A stretch of DNA of 64,000 nucleotides, from the NCBI RefSeq assembly GCF_024586455.1, contig NC_065922.1, forward strand, positions 19,030,089-19,094,088, written 5' to 3'. Positions 34,851 through 46,795 of this stretch are shown piece after piece. The notes beneath the pieces were generated by a model, which saw only the letters and a list, made by a program, of their open reading frames with translations, was not told the origin of the DNA and searched no databases. The stretch comes from Bactrocera neohumeralis. Lineage: Eukaryota > Arthropoda > Insecta > Diptera > Tephritidae. The position numbers and the translations under genes are program-made. Within the stretch, counting starts at the first letter, position 1. Every line of letters starts with the position of its first letter.

Positions 34851-35985
34851 TGTTACTTCCAACTTAAGTCAAACTTCAGTTACAAAAAATTTATTAATTC
34901 AAAAATTTACTCTTAAAAATACCTTTTAAAATAAAAGTTAACAAAAATTTAATCTCATTTAAGTTCCGTTTAAAGCATAAACCTCCTCTTAACTGCCCAC
35001 CAGCTTGGATAATATATTTCAGCAAGTCTTTACTGCTACAAAAGAGGCTGTAGACAATGAGTGACAGGTGTGTTTTGTGGATAAATGACTGTGTCATGTG
35101 CTGAGTGACATCTCTCTTGAGCAGCGTGAAAACGCCGACCATTACAGCTGCCTCAAAAGCAATCACACTCGTCTGCAGTCAAGCATTTAGTTGCTGGCAG
35201 AGTGATGATGATGTTGATGGCGCTTTGTTTGGAGATGAAGGTGTTTAAGCAGACACTTTTGTATACACTTTCAATTACATGTGAAACTTTTGCTATCTCA
35301 CATTAGTGAGAAGAGCACTCGCTGCTATTAACTTTATTAACGACTAATCAAAAGTGCCTTTAATGATATAATCATCAAGGATGTCTGTCCGTATGGAGTA
35401 GATAAAGAGAAAATGTTGTCTGCTAATGTCATTGACTGGCTTTCTTAATGTATTTTTGCGTTAAATCGATATATATTCGTATTCAATTGATATCTAAGAT
35501 TTTTCTTAGTAATTAATTACAACAGAAGAATTAATCTCTTAATGTATCTGATTTTGTCTCTGGTATGATTTTTCTTTAAGTTTAAGTGTGTGTAAATTTA
35601 TGAATATTTTCTTACTTTTTAGCAATATGTGCTGATATGAATGACAATTTCCTTCAAAAGAAGCATCTCTTTGTAATAGTTTAATTTTTGGCTAGTGGGG
35701 CGTATGAGTAACTTTACTATTATGCATAATAATTGAGATTAAGTATATATTAAAGATGTTGGACAGCATTTCTCTGCTTATATATTTTTGATGAACATCT
35801 TTGTCTATTCCAATAAGTGAGTAGCTTTAATTTTGAAGTCACATTGAACAGCTGATAGATGTAATAAGAAAACATTCAATTTTAGTAATGAGTTCGAAGC
35901 AATATTACGGCTCTCCGAAGAGAACTAAAATTCGGAAAACATACGAGGTGAAGTAACACATATTGAATTTTATATAGTTAACAAA
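34851..35985. other. Intergenic DNA, nothing recognised
   Basis: No supported coding segment or repeat. Confidence 0.4.
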
Positions 35986-35989
35986 AAAT

Positions 35990-36350
35990 ATTAAAAACAA
36001 GAAAAAACGTTAACTTCGGCTGCACCCTTCACAGGTGCATTTCTCTTAGTAACTATGTGTTCAGTGTGTATGGCAGCTATATGTTATAGTGGTCCGATAT
36101 CGGCAGTTCCAACAAATGAGTAGCTTCTTGAAGAGAAAATGAGGTTTGCAAAATTTCAAAACGATATTTAAAAACTGAGGGACTAGTTCGTATATATACA
36201 GACAGACGGACAGACAGACGGACATGGCTAAATCGACTCAGCTCGACATACTGATCATTTATATATATACTTTATAGGGTCTCCGACGCTTCCTTCTGGG
36301 TGTTACAAACTTCGTGACAAACTTAATATACCCTATTCAGGGTATAAAAA
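35990..36350. repeat. Dispersed repeat with single internal module
   Basis: Starts aaaacaagaaaaaacgttaa, continues cttcggctgcaccc and has one tggcagctatatgttatagt module. Next is a cagacggacagacagacgg / catggctaaatcgactcag block, and it ends ccctattcagggtataaaaa. The internal module is the unit that is tandemly repeated at 42,600-43,440. I recognise it as a widespread fly repeat type but cannot give its class. Confidence 0.75.
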
Positions 36351-36359
36351 ATTGCTTGA

Positions 36360-38995
36360 AAAAATGGCGCTTTTCCAAAAACAGATCGACTTTGGCCAAA
36401 ATTTCGGCACTAAATCTGTGAATTGAATCAGTGAGAAAAAATCTTCGATTAATTATTAAAAAACATATGTATTTAAGAAGCTCATGCCAAAAATTTGAAA
36501 ATATTCACTGAAACGATGTTTTCTGTTAATTAAGAAAATAAAATAAAAAAATCGATTTTTTGAAAATTCTAACTGTATATAACCCCTTAAGCATTTTAAT
36601 ACCTTCGGAGCTTATTATTTACTAATTTACCAAAATGTTCTCATACGCCTTGGTGCCCACGTATCATATTAATTTCTAAATATTCACAAATGCTTACTTT
36701 AATATAGTTCAATACACTATATAGTACATTTATATAAAGAGCAATCGAATGCAGAGTTATAGCAAGCATTAGATAAATTCTTCTTATTCGAAGCTGTCGA
36801 AACCCCTTATTTGAGAAGCAACCAACTTGTCAAGTATCAAAGTTCTGACTAGCTTTTTTTCCATTAACCGCATTTATTTATTCTAATAATAAATTGTTTT
36901 GAGTTTTGCATTTGAGATAGTTTTAGGCAAAAATATCTTCCTGATCGCCAGTTACCTTTTTCCGCAGGTCCCTCTGAAGTTCGGCTACGAGATCAACGGA
37001 ATAAAGAAATAAGAGTAAAAGAATAAAGAGTTCCAAAATGCATCGCTGACTCTTAAAATAGATTAAATTGAATAAACTAATTTTACAGGTTTACAAAAAA
37101 TACGTTTCTTAAAAACATTCAAAAAACTCGTTTTTACTTTCTCGCAAATGCATATGACCCTTTAATTCCCGTATTTTAAATCAAAACCAATACTTTAACG
37201 TTCGATAACTTGTAACATTTTATTATTTATTCATATTTATATGTATGTACGTATGTGTGTATATCATAAGATGCAATATAATTCAATTATTTAACTATGA
37301 TTCAAATTTTCATAAATTTATAAATACATTTAACTCAATATGAACACAATTTATTAGGTTAGCTGTGGCAAGGCATGAGATAAATTATATTTACAGAGAA
37401 AAGAGTTAAGAAAATTATAAAAAAAAAATAACAAAATATAATCAAGAAACAGTAGGTATTATTACCGCTGATGCAACATGTTGCCAGAGTATAATAACCT
37501 TTATTAAATACTTAATTCAAGTATTAAATATTATAGCCTTAGAAAATAGTTAACTTGCTTAATTAGCTTAGAGCATAATTCAATTAATTAATTGTAAACA
37601 GAACATCTTTGAATATATAAATTTATTATTTAAATTCTTTTAAGTATGCTTTCCATTTGCATAAATTCTTACACATACACATGTAAATACATTGAGATTT
37701 TATATTCTTTTTTATACTTTTTTGAGATTTTTTTTTATGATTTATTATATATACATACATATGTATATAACCCAATTTCTATGACCCTCCACAATTATAT
37801 TTAAAAATGTACTTATTATATGCACTTCTATGTTGCTTTTGTATTTGTAGCGCAGCAATTCATAAGAATCAGTTAACATTTGCAATAACAATTGGAAAGT
37901 AAAATTTTTCTGTTTTCTGCTTTTCTTGCACAAATGCGATTTAGCAAACGTTTGCTACCAAGCAGACGCTGTCGGATTTGAGTAAGTCTTCCGATATATA
38001 TATATCTATATATATATGTGATTTGTGTGTCCTCAAGTCTTGCTTAGCTGCTTTTGATAATGGAAGTTGCAATTGATGGTTTTACGAATTTGTTTAACTA
38101 TTGCATGCCGACTTTTGGCTTATATATAATGCTTACTTATTTATTTTATATATTTTTGAATCAATATTTTCTGTTTGCTTGAACTATTTTGCAAAAATAT
38201 TAAGCTTTTCGGCTGCATAAATGCATAAAATGTCTATGAACCACATTCTCTTTCAATAAAATGCATAAATCAACGCTTTGCAAAATGCGTTGCATACTTT
38301 TGGGGGCGCAATTGTATAAGCAGAGAACGTATATTTATAGAGAAGGTTCACGATGTCGAGAATTTAGGGATACTTCAACGTTCTCTGGTATAAGTATATA
38401 TTGCTTAAAGTATTTTTGCTTAATTTTATTAAACAAATAACGCTGCCATATTTTATTTTTTATACCTCACTATGACAAACATGCATTTTCTTATATTATA
38501 TTCTCATTTTCCATCTTTCCACTTTATTTTCTTGAGTATAACTTTTTTTATTGTTTAAAATTTTTCAGCTTGAATAAATACACACATTGCACATACGTTG
38601 AACTTCACACATAGCATTTATATAATATGTATATTATATTTCCAATATCTTCAAAAATTCATATTCGAAAACTCTTATCTCTTAATAAATTTCACATATC
38701 TAAAGAAAAGTTCTCATAATTTTTTTGGGTCGGCATTAATTACGCAAGAATTGTTGTCCTTCTCGAAACCGTGAACAATTTTAGTAATAAATACCGTTGA
38801 AATTACGCAACTTCGAAAAAATTCGTATTCGTTGTAAGAACTTTCGTATTCAGTCGGTAAACTGAATTTTGTGCGTTCGTCGTCACACATACACATACAT
38901 GTAAACATATATGTATATGCATGTAGGCGTGTGTGAGTGATTTTATTGTATTTTAGTTCCTGATTTTTTATGTATTGACTTTAATGGGTCACATT
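36360..38995. other. AT-rich intergenic DNA
   Basis: A short piece of another dispersed repeat (gatgcaacatgttgccagag) lies at 37,468-37,488. Otherwise AT-rich DNA with no recognisable gene. Confidence 0.45.
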
Positions 38996-38999
38996 AGGG

Positions 39000-39735
39000 T
39001 AATGCAAAATATTTTTTATTAATTTTATGTTTAGAAAAATTTTGTAAAAACATTTTATAAGAAATTACCCAAAAATTCCAAAATCATTTAATATTTTAAA
39101 TAATTAAATATAAAATAAATAAATAAAAATTCCAAAAATAAAAAAATTAATTAAACATAAAATTTAAATAAAAATTTCTAAAATAAAAAAGGTTGTTAAT
39201 TTTAAAATTAAATAAAATTCCAAGAAAAAATTAAATATATAATAAATTTTAAAAAAAAATTAAATAAATTTTAAATAAAATTTATAAATTATATATAGAA
39301 AATTGAAATAAAAATTCAAAAAATAAAAATAATTAAATTTAAAATTTTTAAAATAAAAAAAAAAAATAAATTATATTATATATAAAACTTAAATAAAAAT
39401 TAAAAAAAAAAATTTCAAATTAAATTCCTAAAATCAAAAATAAAAAAATATTAAAATAAATAAAATTAAAATAAAAATAAAAAAAAATCCAAAATTTTGC
39501 TTTCGTATCTTTTGATTCAAGCTTGAAATTAAAAAATTCCAAAAAATTTTTAAAAATTAATTAAAAATTGAAATTAAAAAAAAAATAAAAAAAATTTCTT
39601 TTAAAAGTTATATCCCCTTGCAATTCAGAGAAGACGCATTTTTCGAAAACTGTTTTTTATTAATTTTGTAACACGTATTTTATTTAATAAATAAATAAAA
39701 AATAATGTGCATTTAAAATTTTAAAAATTTTGAAT
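39000..39735. repeat. Low-complexity AAAT-rich block
   Basis: About 700 bp made almost wholly of A and T in aaataaa/aaattaaa words. Confidence 0.85.
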
Positions 39736-39739
39736 TTGC

Positions 39740-41020
39740 TGATCTTCAGGAGGACCTCTGAGAAAGGTTTTCTGGCACTGAGGAAGATTTCACTGCTTAA
39801 AATTATCGCACATTCAAAAATCATAAACAATTATTTTTACAATAAAAGAATACAGATAATGAACGGCTTTTGAAAGACATCGTTTTGTTTTTGTGAAAAA
39901 CTATTATCAGAAATCTTATTCCTCGATCACTACCAAACAAATATACATATGTACATATGTAAGCACGTAGTGTGAAAATATAAAATCGATCGATCTAGCC
40001 ATTGCAGAGACGTTTTACTCACTGCCGCTGGAAAGAATTTTTAAAAAAAATGCAAAATAAGTTTAAATATTTTATTTAATATGAACTACAAAGTGATAAA
40101 AATCTTTTTTTTGGCTAAACCTCTTATTAAACACAAAAAAATTTAATTTTTCAGTCGATATTGTCATAATATTTCAATAAATAACTCTTCAAAATAATAC
40201 TCAAATTATTTTCCGCCCTAAATACCAACTCAACAAATAATCTAAGGTAATTCAAGGTTAAAAATAAGAAAAAGTAAGGAAGTAAGCTAAAAAAATTTTT
40301 ATTATATTTCATCAAATACGAAAATAATTTAATTTGACTCGGCATTTAGCTTAAGTGTTTAATTTTCGGTGACTTTTTTATTTTACGGTGTACGGTGAAA
40401 TATGTTTTCGAATTGACTTTGACTCGTTGCGTTTTTTCGCTTTGTATGTACATATATGTAACTACATTTTTAATTTAAAGACGCCTAATTTTTAAACCAC
40501 ACACATTTATTATATACCATATACACATCGACATTTAGATTTTGCTTGTAACAACTTTTAAATTTCTCTTACTACCAGCTATAACGAGTTTGATATGTTC
40601 ATGCAGTATTTTATTCGAATAAAAGTTCAAATACTCGTACATCAATATAATTTTCCTCAAATATGCGACGCAGAAATTTTTATAAATTGTTTATTCCATT
40701 ATAACTTGACATGCTTAACAGTCTTTATATTTGTAGTCATATATTTCTATTTAATTGTCAATATTATGTATATATATATATTTTTTGCTTTGGCTTCTTT
40801 TAATTCAGCAAAATTATATGCTACAGCCATAATATGGTATGTACGTGCCTAATTTACTAATTTGAAATTCCAGCAATTAAGTAATAAAATAATAATTTTC
40901 TAAAATAATAATAAAGTCAGTTAAATTTTAGTCTGAAAAGTGAAAAATTCAATGCATTTAACTGCGAAGTTTGTTTTAGTGCACCCAGGCTGTGAAAACA
41001 TACACTACTCTCGTAAAAAT
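39740..41020. other. AT-rich intergenic DNA
   Basis: No recognised feature. Confidence 0.4.
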
Positions 41021-41024
41021 TTCT

Positions 41025-41915
41025 GCTCGCAACATGTTGATACAAGCAACAGCAACATTAGAAATTAAAAAAAATATTTTTTTTTCTATTTTTCAAGCAT
41101 TCTCAACAATTTTCCGCACGCTTTCGCAAAAATTTGTATTCGCAACACGTGTACCTATGCCTCAGCAACACACCAACTGTTTCTAAACATATATTTTTCC
41201 CACTTTACATATACATTTACTGTAATGCAACAGTTAGAGAACATTGCTGCTGCAAAACATGGTAAATTTTACCTCAACATTCATTACGTTGTGTTCATAG
41301 CAACAATTACAGAATGTTTTATATACTTATGCATATGAATTGATGTTTATAGCATTATTAGCAACATGTTTTCGCGCTCTCATAGCACTCCTGCCTCATT
41401 TGATGTATAAAGAACTAGCCAACATTTAGATACCAAACGTGTTTAGCAACATTTATTTTGTTGCAACATGTGCCTAGTAACATTTTTCATGCAAAATGTT
41501 GACAACATTTTATTATATTTTTCTGCATATCATTTGCTTTCTCATATATGTATACTTAACTATAATATTATGTTTGGATTAGTTTTATAGCAACATTTGT
41601 ATCTTTCGTCGTAGCAGATCTTTGTGCTCTCATAGCAAACTGGCCTCCTTTCATGCGTACATTAATAATTAGCCAACATTTAGACACCAAACATGTTTAG
41701 CAACATTTATGTCATGCAACATTTTCCTACCAACATGTTTTTTGCAACATTTTGACAACATTATTTTACATATATTTTTATTAGATAGCTAGCAACATTC
41801 GTGCAACATTTTCCCAGCAACATGTTGCATGCAACATTTTGACAACATTATTTTACACATTTCTTCGCTTTCTCATAAGCAATATTATATTGTGTGTAGT
41901 CTTACAGCAACATTT
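41025..41915. repeat. Cluster of CAACAT words with a ~250-bp direct repeat
   Basis: About twenty CAACAT words fall within 890 bp, many as gcaacattt or gcaacatg. The palindrome caacatgttg occurs at 41,032 and 41,816. Superimposed is a direct repeat: 41,377-41,458 and 41,626-41,711 share ctctcatagca, tagccaacatttaga and accaaac.tgtttagcaaca. Confidence 0.8.
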
Positions 41916-41919
41916 GAAG

Positions 41920-42595
41920 CTTTCATTATACAATAGAATACCATTCAGAATCAGTTGAAAGAAAAATTGTTTTGGAAAAATTGTCTTCTACGAATTGTAT
42001 GGTTTTTTAATGCTATTTTATGCATATCGTAATTATGTAAATCTGCTACCATTTAATTGCTTTCGCACAATTTTACCTATCTAGTAAATTTGGTTATCAT
42101 TTGCTTATTTTAAATATAATGAACACTTTTATTTTGAAATTCGTTTGAACGTCAGCAATCACACTGCGCTTTTAGCTGTCTTTGAGCTTAGCAGTTAATA
42201 ATAGAGCCGTTGTAGGCCGTTATTCCAAGTGAAAAATTATTTTATAATAATTATAAGAAGAGATTTTTAGGCTATCTTAATATTGATTGGTCGGTGGACT
42301 GCCCTAATACTGTTACTGAAACACCTTTCCTTTGAAAATATTTAAAAGAGGTACTTTAAACAACATTTTTAAGCACATCTCATCATTTTAATACTTGTTC
42401 CTACCATATACTCATTCCAAGAATTGTTTTTGGTATAAATTAAACAAAAAATTCAACCTAACCAAAATAACCTCAAAACTATACGAAACATGGCAATCAT
42501 GTTCCACGATGATTTTTTTCATAGTCGCTGCAATTCTTTCCAACTTAAGATTTTAAGAACTAATCACAAAAATGATAAAAACCCAAAAACCTGCT
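41920..42595. other. Intergenic DNA, nothing recognised
   Basis: No supported feature. Confidence 0.4.
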
Positions 42596-42599
42596 CGTT

Positions 42600-43440
42600 T
42601 GTCGGAATCGCCCATATCAGAACACTATAGCATATACATACATAGCTGTCATGCAAACTGATTGATCATAATCATGTGGTTGTATGAAAAACTTTTTTAT
42701 TTGACAAGATATCATCAAATTTCGCATAATTCATGCTTTAATACAACGCCATAATATCCGTATATGTGACCTGGTCTACGGAAAGGGGGCTTAGGTGTCA
42801 AAAAATCAATTTTCACTTTTTAGCTGATTCGGATGGAAGATGAGTTTTTAACAGCTGTTTCCCAGAAAACTAGTTTTCGCACGTTAGCCACCTTTTCCCT
42901 TTTCGTAGACCAGGTCACATACTGTATTGTTTCGTTCGGACCACTATAGCATATAGCTGCGATACAAACTGATTGGTCGAAATCAAGTCGCTATATGAAA
43001 AAGTTTTGTATATGACAAGATATCTTCACGAAATTTGGCACAAACCATGCCTTAAGACAATGCTACAATCTGCTTATATATTGTTCAGATCGGATCAATA
43101 TAGCGTATAGCTGCCATACAAACTGATCTTTCGAAATCAACTTCTTATAGGAAAACTTTTTTAGTTGAAAAGATATCTACACAAAATTTGGCACACATAA
43201 TTTTCTAAGACAGCATTACAATTTCTGTATATATTGTGCAGATCGGACTACTATAGCATATAGCTACCATACAAACAGGTCGTTCGAAATAAAGTCGTTA
43301 TATGGAAAACTTTCTTAGTCGGCAAGATATCTTCACGAAAATTGGCATAGACTATTATTCAAAACAACACTACAATCTCCTTGTATATTTTTCAGATCAG
43401 ACCACTATAGCATATAGCTGCCATACAAACTGACTTAGAA
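42600..43440. repeat. Tandem array, ~154-bp period
   Basis: About four and a half units, with ctatagcatatag landmarks at 42,622, 42,944, 43,099, 43,250 and 43,402 and gatatc landmarks at 42,709, 43,018, 43,173 and 43,326. Unit content: gctgccatacaaactgat, a tatgaaaaactttt stretch, gatatcttcacgaaa and a cagatcggac end. The one long gap (322 bp) is caused by a short insertion at 42,765. Confidence 0.9.
42765..42919. mobile_element. 155-bp MITE inserted in a tandem-repeat unit
   Basis: The ends tgtgacctggtctacggaaa (42,765) and the inverted ...cgtagaccaggtcaca (ending 42,919) form 23-bp terminal repeats with one mismatch, flanked by TA on each side. It has no coding capacity. Removing it together with one TA restores an ordinary ~165-bp repeat unit, which confirms the boundaries. 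Confidence 0.9.
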
Positions 43441-43444
43441 AATG

Positions 43445-45160
43445 ACATAAAATTTAGCATTTTTTATTAAAATAATATATTATACTTTTATGTGTGTGTG
43501 TTTATAATGTACCACCTTTTTTAAACAAACCAAAAAAAAAAATGAAATCAAACTAAAAACAAAGAATATTTATATAATGTATTACCAAATATAATGGATT
43601 TATTTTATTCGTTTAAGTTTTGTGTTTGACAAAAAGTAACCACACAGCATTATTATCATTATTATTCATTTAAATTAAATTTCAGTTATATTATCAATTA
43701 TCATAACGCAATTAATTAGTAACTAGTTTGTCTACGAACGGCATAACGATGATTATGCGTTTCACGTACGTAAATATTTATTTATTTATTTAAAGAATGC
43801 CGCTTGGTTCAACTAAAAATAAAGGTAGGCATATAATATGTATGCATGTATGTATGCGTGTATGTTTGTATGTATGTATAGCAATTCATATTAAATTTTC
43901 TTAGTTGCAAATTTAACGATTTCCTTTAACTACACAGAAAGAAAAATTATATATATTAAAGATATAGCATTAAATATTTAAATATATAAAAAAGAAACGT
44001 AAGCAAGTGAGAAACTTAAATGGTACAAAGCAAACGAATAATGCAAAAAATAAAAAGATACATAATAGAGTTAAACGAGTAGAACGCAATTTTTTGCAGT
44101 GTAGAAAACATACGACAGCCAACGGCGGCGACACCAACAATTTGAAGCCCTAACAGCCAATATAACTATACACTTTTATATTAACTAATTCACTAAGACT
44201 TATTTAAGATCAGCAGCAGCAGCGGCGGCGGCGGCAGCGACAGCGCGAAATGGTTTAGTCTATGATGCCATTTCAACTAAATTTTATTTATTTATATAAA
44301 AAACTAGTAAGTTGAGGCATTACTAAATGTTACATATGTATGTATATACCCTCAATTTCCCTTTCGATTTCTAGATTTCTTCATTTCGGGGCAACGCATA
44401 ATTTTTTATTCTAGCAAATTAAATGTAGGCATTTCAATATGGTTTCATATAAAAAATAAAAGGTTTCACAAAAATAAACCAACTTAGCGCTAAATACTTG
44501 TAATTGTAAAAACTGTAAATATAAGCGAGTAAATAAACTAAATAAATTATTTAAGCGAATTAGCTGGATGTTGTGTGAGGAGGTTTGAATTAAGTTTTTT
44601 CAGCGACGAAGGTTTGCCGACTTTGGGAGCAAATTAAATTTTCGGAATTAAGTAGTACGGATTTAAAAAAAAAAAATGCAAATAGACAAGAAAAAAACAT
44701 GATAGCATGAAAGCCATTGGAAAAGTCAGATAAAATAACAAAAATCAAAGCAAATAAAATAATTATTACAGGCGATCTCACGACGGGCAGAGCAAATGTA
44801 GTGAAAATTTTCGAATTTCCGTTACAACGACAGTGAGGTCTACGTAACCGGAACGGTCGCGGAGTTTTTATTCGGTCAAGTACCGTCGGCACGCTACAAC
44901 AACAACACAATTTTCGATTTAAAATTGGCGACTTTTCTGTTATTAAGTCCAAAAAAAAGTTGAAAAAAATATATATTTCAAATACAAAAATTTACAGATT
45001 GTTTGGGTCACCAAATTTTGTAAAGAAACTTTTTTTGCCAGAAAAAATTTTTTTTAAATATTATTTTAATTTAATTTTGTTTCTTCACTTAATGAAAACA
45101 GCGCACACTCTATTATGAAAAGTGCACACATTATCCTCACTTATGATTTCTACATTTTAA
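43445..45160. other. Intergenic DNA downstream of Drak
   Basis: Contains CAG/CGG trinucleotide runs at 44,211-44,245. A 120-codon minus frame at 44,590-44,952 has no recognised domain and no flanking splice support. Nothing else identified. Confidence 0.4.
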
Positions 45161-45164
45161 GATG

Positions 45165-45895
45165 GCTAAATTTTATTATTTGCAATTTTCACATATGTAA
45201 ATTTTGAGGTTATGGAGAAAAATTGTACATACAAAAGTTGTAGATCTTTGCTTTAGCTACAACTTTGCCATATAATAGTTTTACTCTAAAACTCGTAGTT
45301 AAATACATTATTATGGTGACCAGATTTCGTTAATTGAACTTTTTCGAAAAAATTTTGAGGTTATGAGAAAAAGTTGTACGTACAAAAGCTACAACTTTGC
45401 CATATAAAAACCTTTCCCTAAGGCTCGTAGTTATATTTTAAAGTGAACAGATTTCGCTATTTGCAATTTTCACAAAAATTTTGAGGTTATGCGAAAAAGG
45501 TTTACATTCAAAGGTTGTAGATATTTTGATTACGTACAACTTTGCCATACAACTTTTTACTATAGCATTCCTAGTTTTGCCGAAAAATGGAGCAAATCCA
45601 TTTTTGAAACTTAAAAATTAAATTTTGAGGTTATGCGAAAAAAGTTTGCATACAAAAGTTGTAAATCTTTGCTTTAGCTACAACTTTGCCATATAATAAT
45701 TTTTCTTTAAGACTCTTATATTATATTTTAAGGTGACTCGATTTCATTATTTGTATGTTTTACATAAAATTTGAGGTTATGGAGAAAAGTTTAACATGCA
45801 AAAGCTGTAGATCTTTCCATTACATACAACTTTTTTCTATAGCATACGTAGTTTTGCTGAAAAATGGAGGAAATCCGTTTTTGAAACTTAAAAAA
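45165..45895. repeat. Tandem array with TTGAGGTTATG landmark
   Basis: Five units with ttgaggttatg at about 45,204, 45,355, 45,481, 45,624 and 45,771 (127-151 bp apart). Each unit also has acaaaagttgtagatcttt and ctacaactttgccatata. Units alternate between two endings: a ctcgtagttatattttaa type and a cgaaaaatggagcaaatcc type. Ends 420 bp below the likely Drak polyadenylation signal. Confidence 0.9.
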
Positions 45896-46313
45896 CCATC
45901 CGGGACCTTAACCTTATGAGCCCATATTGTCCATAATTTTTTTTTTTTTTGTTTTCATTTTTGTTATTTTATCTGACTTTTACAATGGAATTCAAACTAC
46001 AATTGATTTTTTTTCGCTTTTTAAACGCTCAAAGGCATTTTCAAAGGCTTCTGCACTGGCCTAATATAACTAGAAAATTTCTAAAAATACTAAAAAAAAG
46101 CGTATAAAAAATTTAAAAAAAAAAATAGAATAATTTTACAACATTTAAGCTTTAATTTCATTTTACCTAATATTAAATTTGTTTTGACATAATTATACGG
46201 CAACATACAGAGAAAGTCTTGTGCAATGCTAGCATGCCAACCACCATTGAACTAATTCAATATAAACTTAGCAATTTTCGGCTACTAGCGCGCCTTACTA
46301 CGCAGCTAGCGCT

Positions 46314-46319
46314 TTTATT
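46314..46319 (-). terminator. Likely Drak polyadenylation signal
   Basis: AATAAA on the minus strand, about 480 bases after the Drak stop codon. It is the first such hexamer I noted in a plausible 3' UTR, so it is a candidate only. Confidence 0.4.
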
Positions 46320-46795
46320 TAGTTTAAAAATTAATTAGCTGTAAAGTTGTAACACTAAACTAAATTGAACAGTTATGCGCATGCGCGTATTGCGCAATGA
46401 GGCAAAAGGCATAAGCAGCAGCGGTGTGTGTATGTGTGTGTGTGCGCATAATTCACAACAATTCATAAGACATATGTATACATATAAAAGTTACTTGATA
46501 TATATATATATGTATACATATTTTGATCACTTTTAAGATTCACTTTAACCAGCAGCTTTAATATTAAGAGTAACAAAGAGCAAAAACAGACATTGCGCAC
46601 CGCCACACGCCGCTTGCAACACCCACACCGACCGCAACTGCATGTTGCCTGCTTGTAAGCGGTTTTCAGAGGCAAACAGCTGATTGCTGATTAGGGGCCA
46701 CAGACCGCTTACAAAGCATCAACGCAATACTACATGCAGCAAAGAAATCGATTAAAGAAATTTCTGGCATTTCTACGCGCCCGATTGGCCTTTAG

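Noticed and set aside
44590..44952. 120-codon minus frame with a hydrophobic segment
   Set aside because: No domain, no splice support and poly-Phe from a poly(A) tract; treated as chance.
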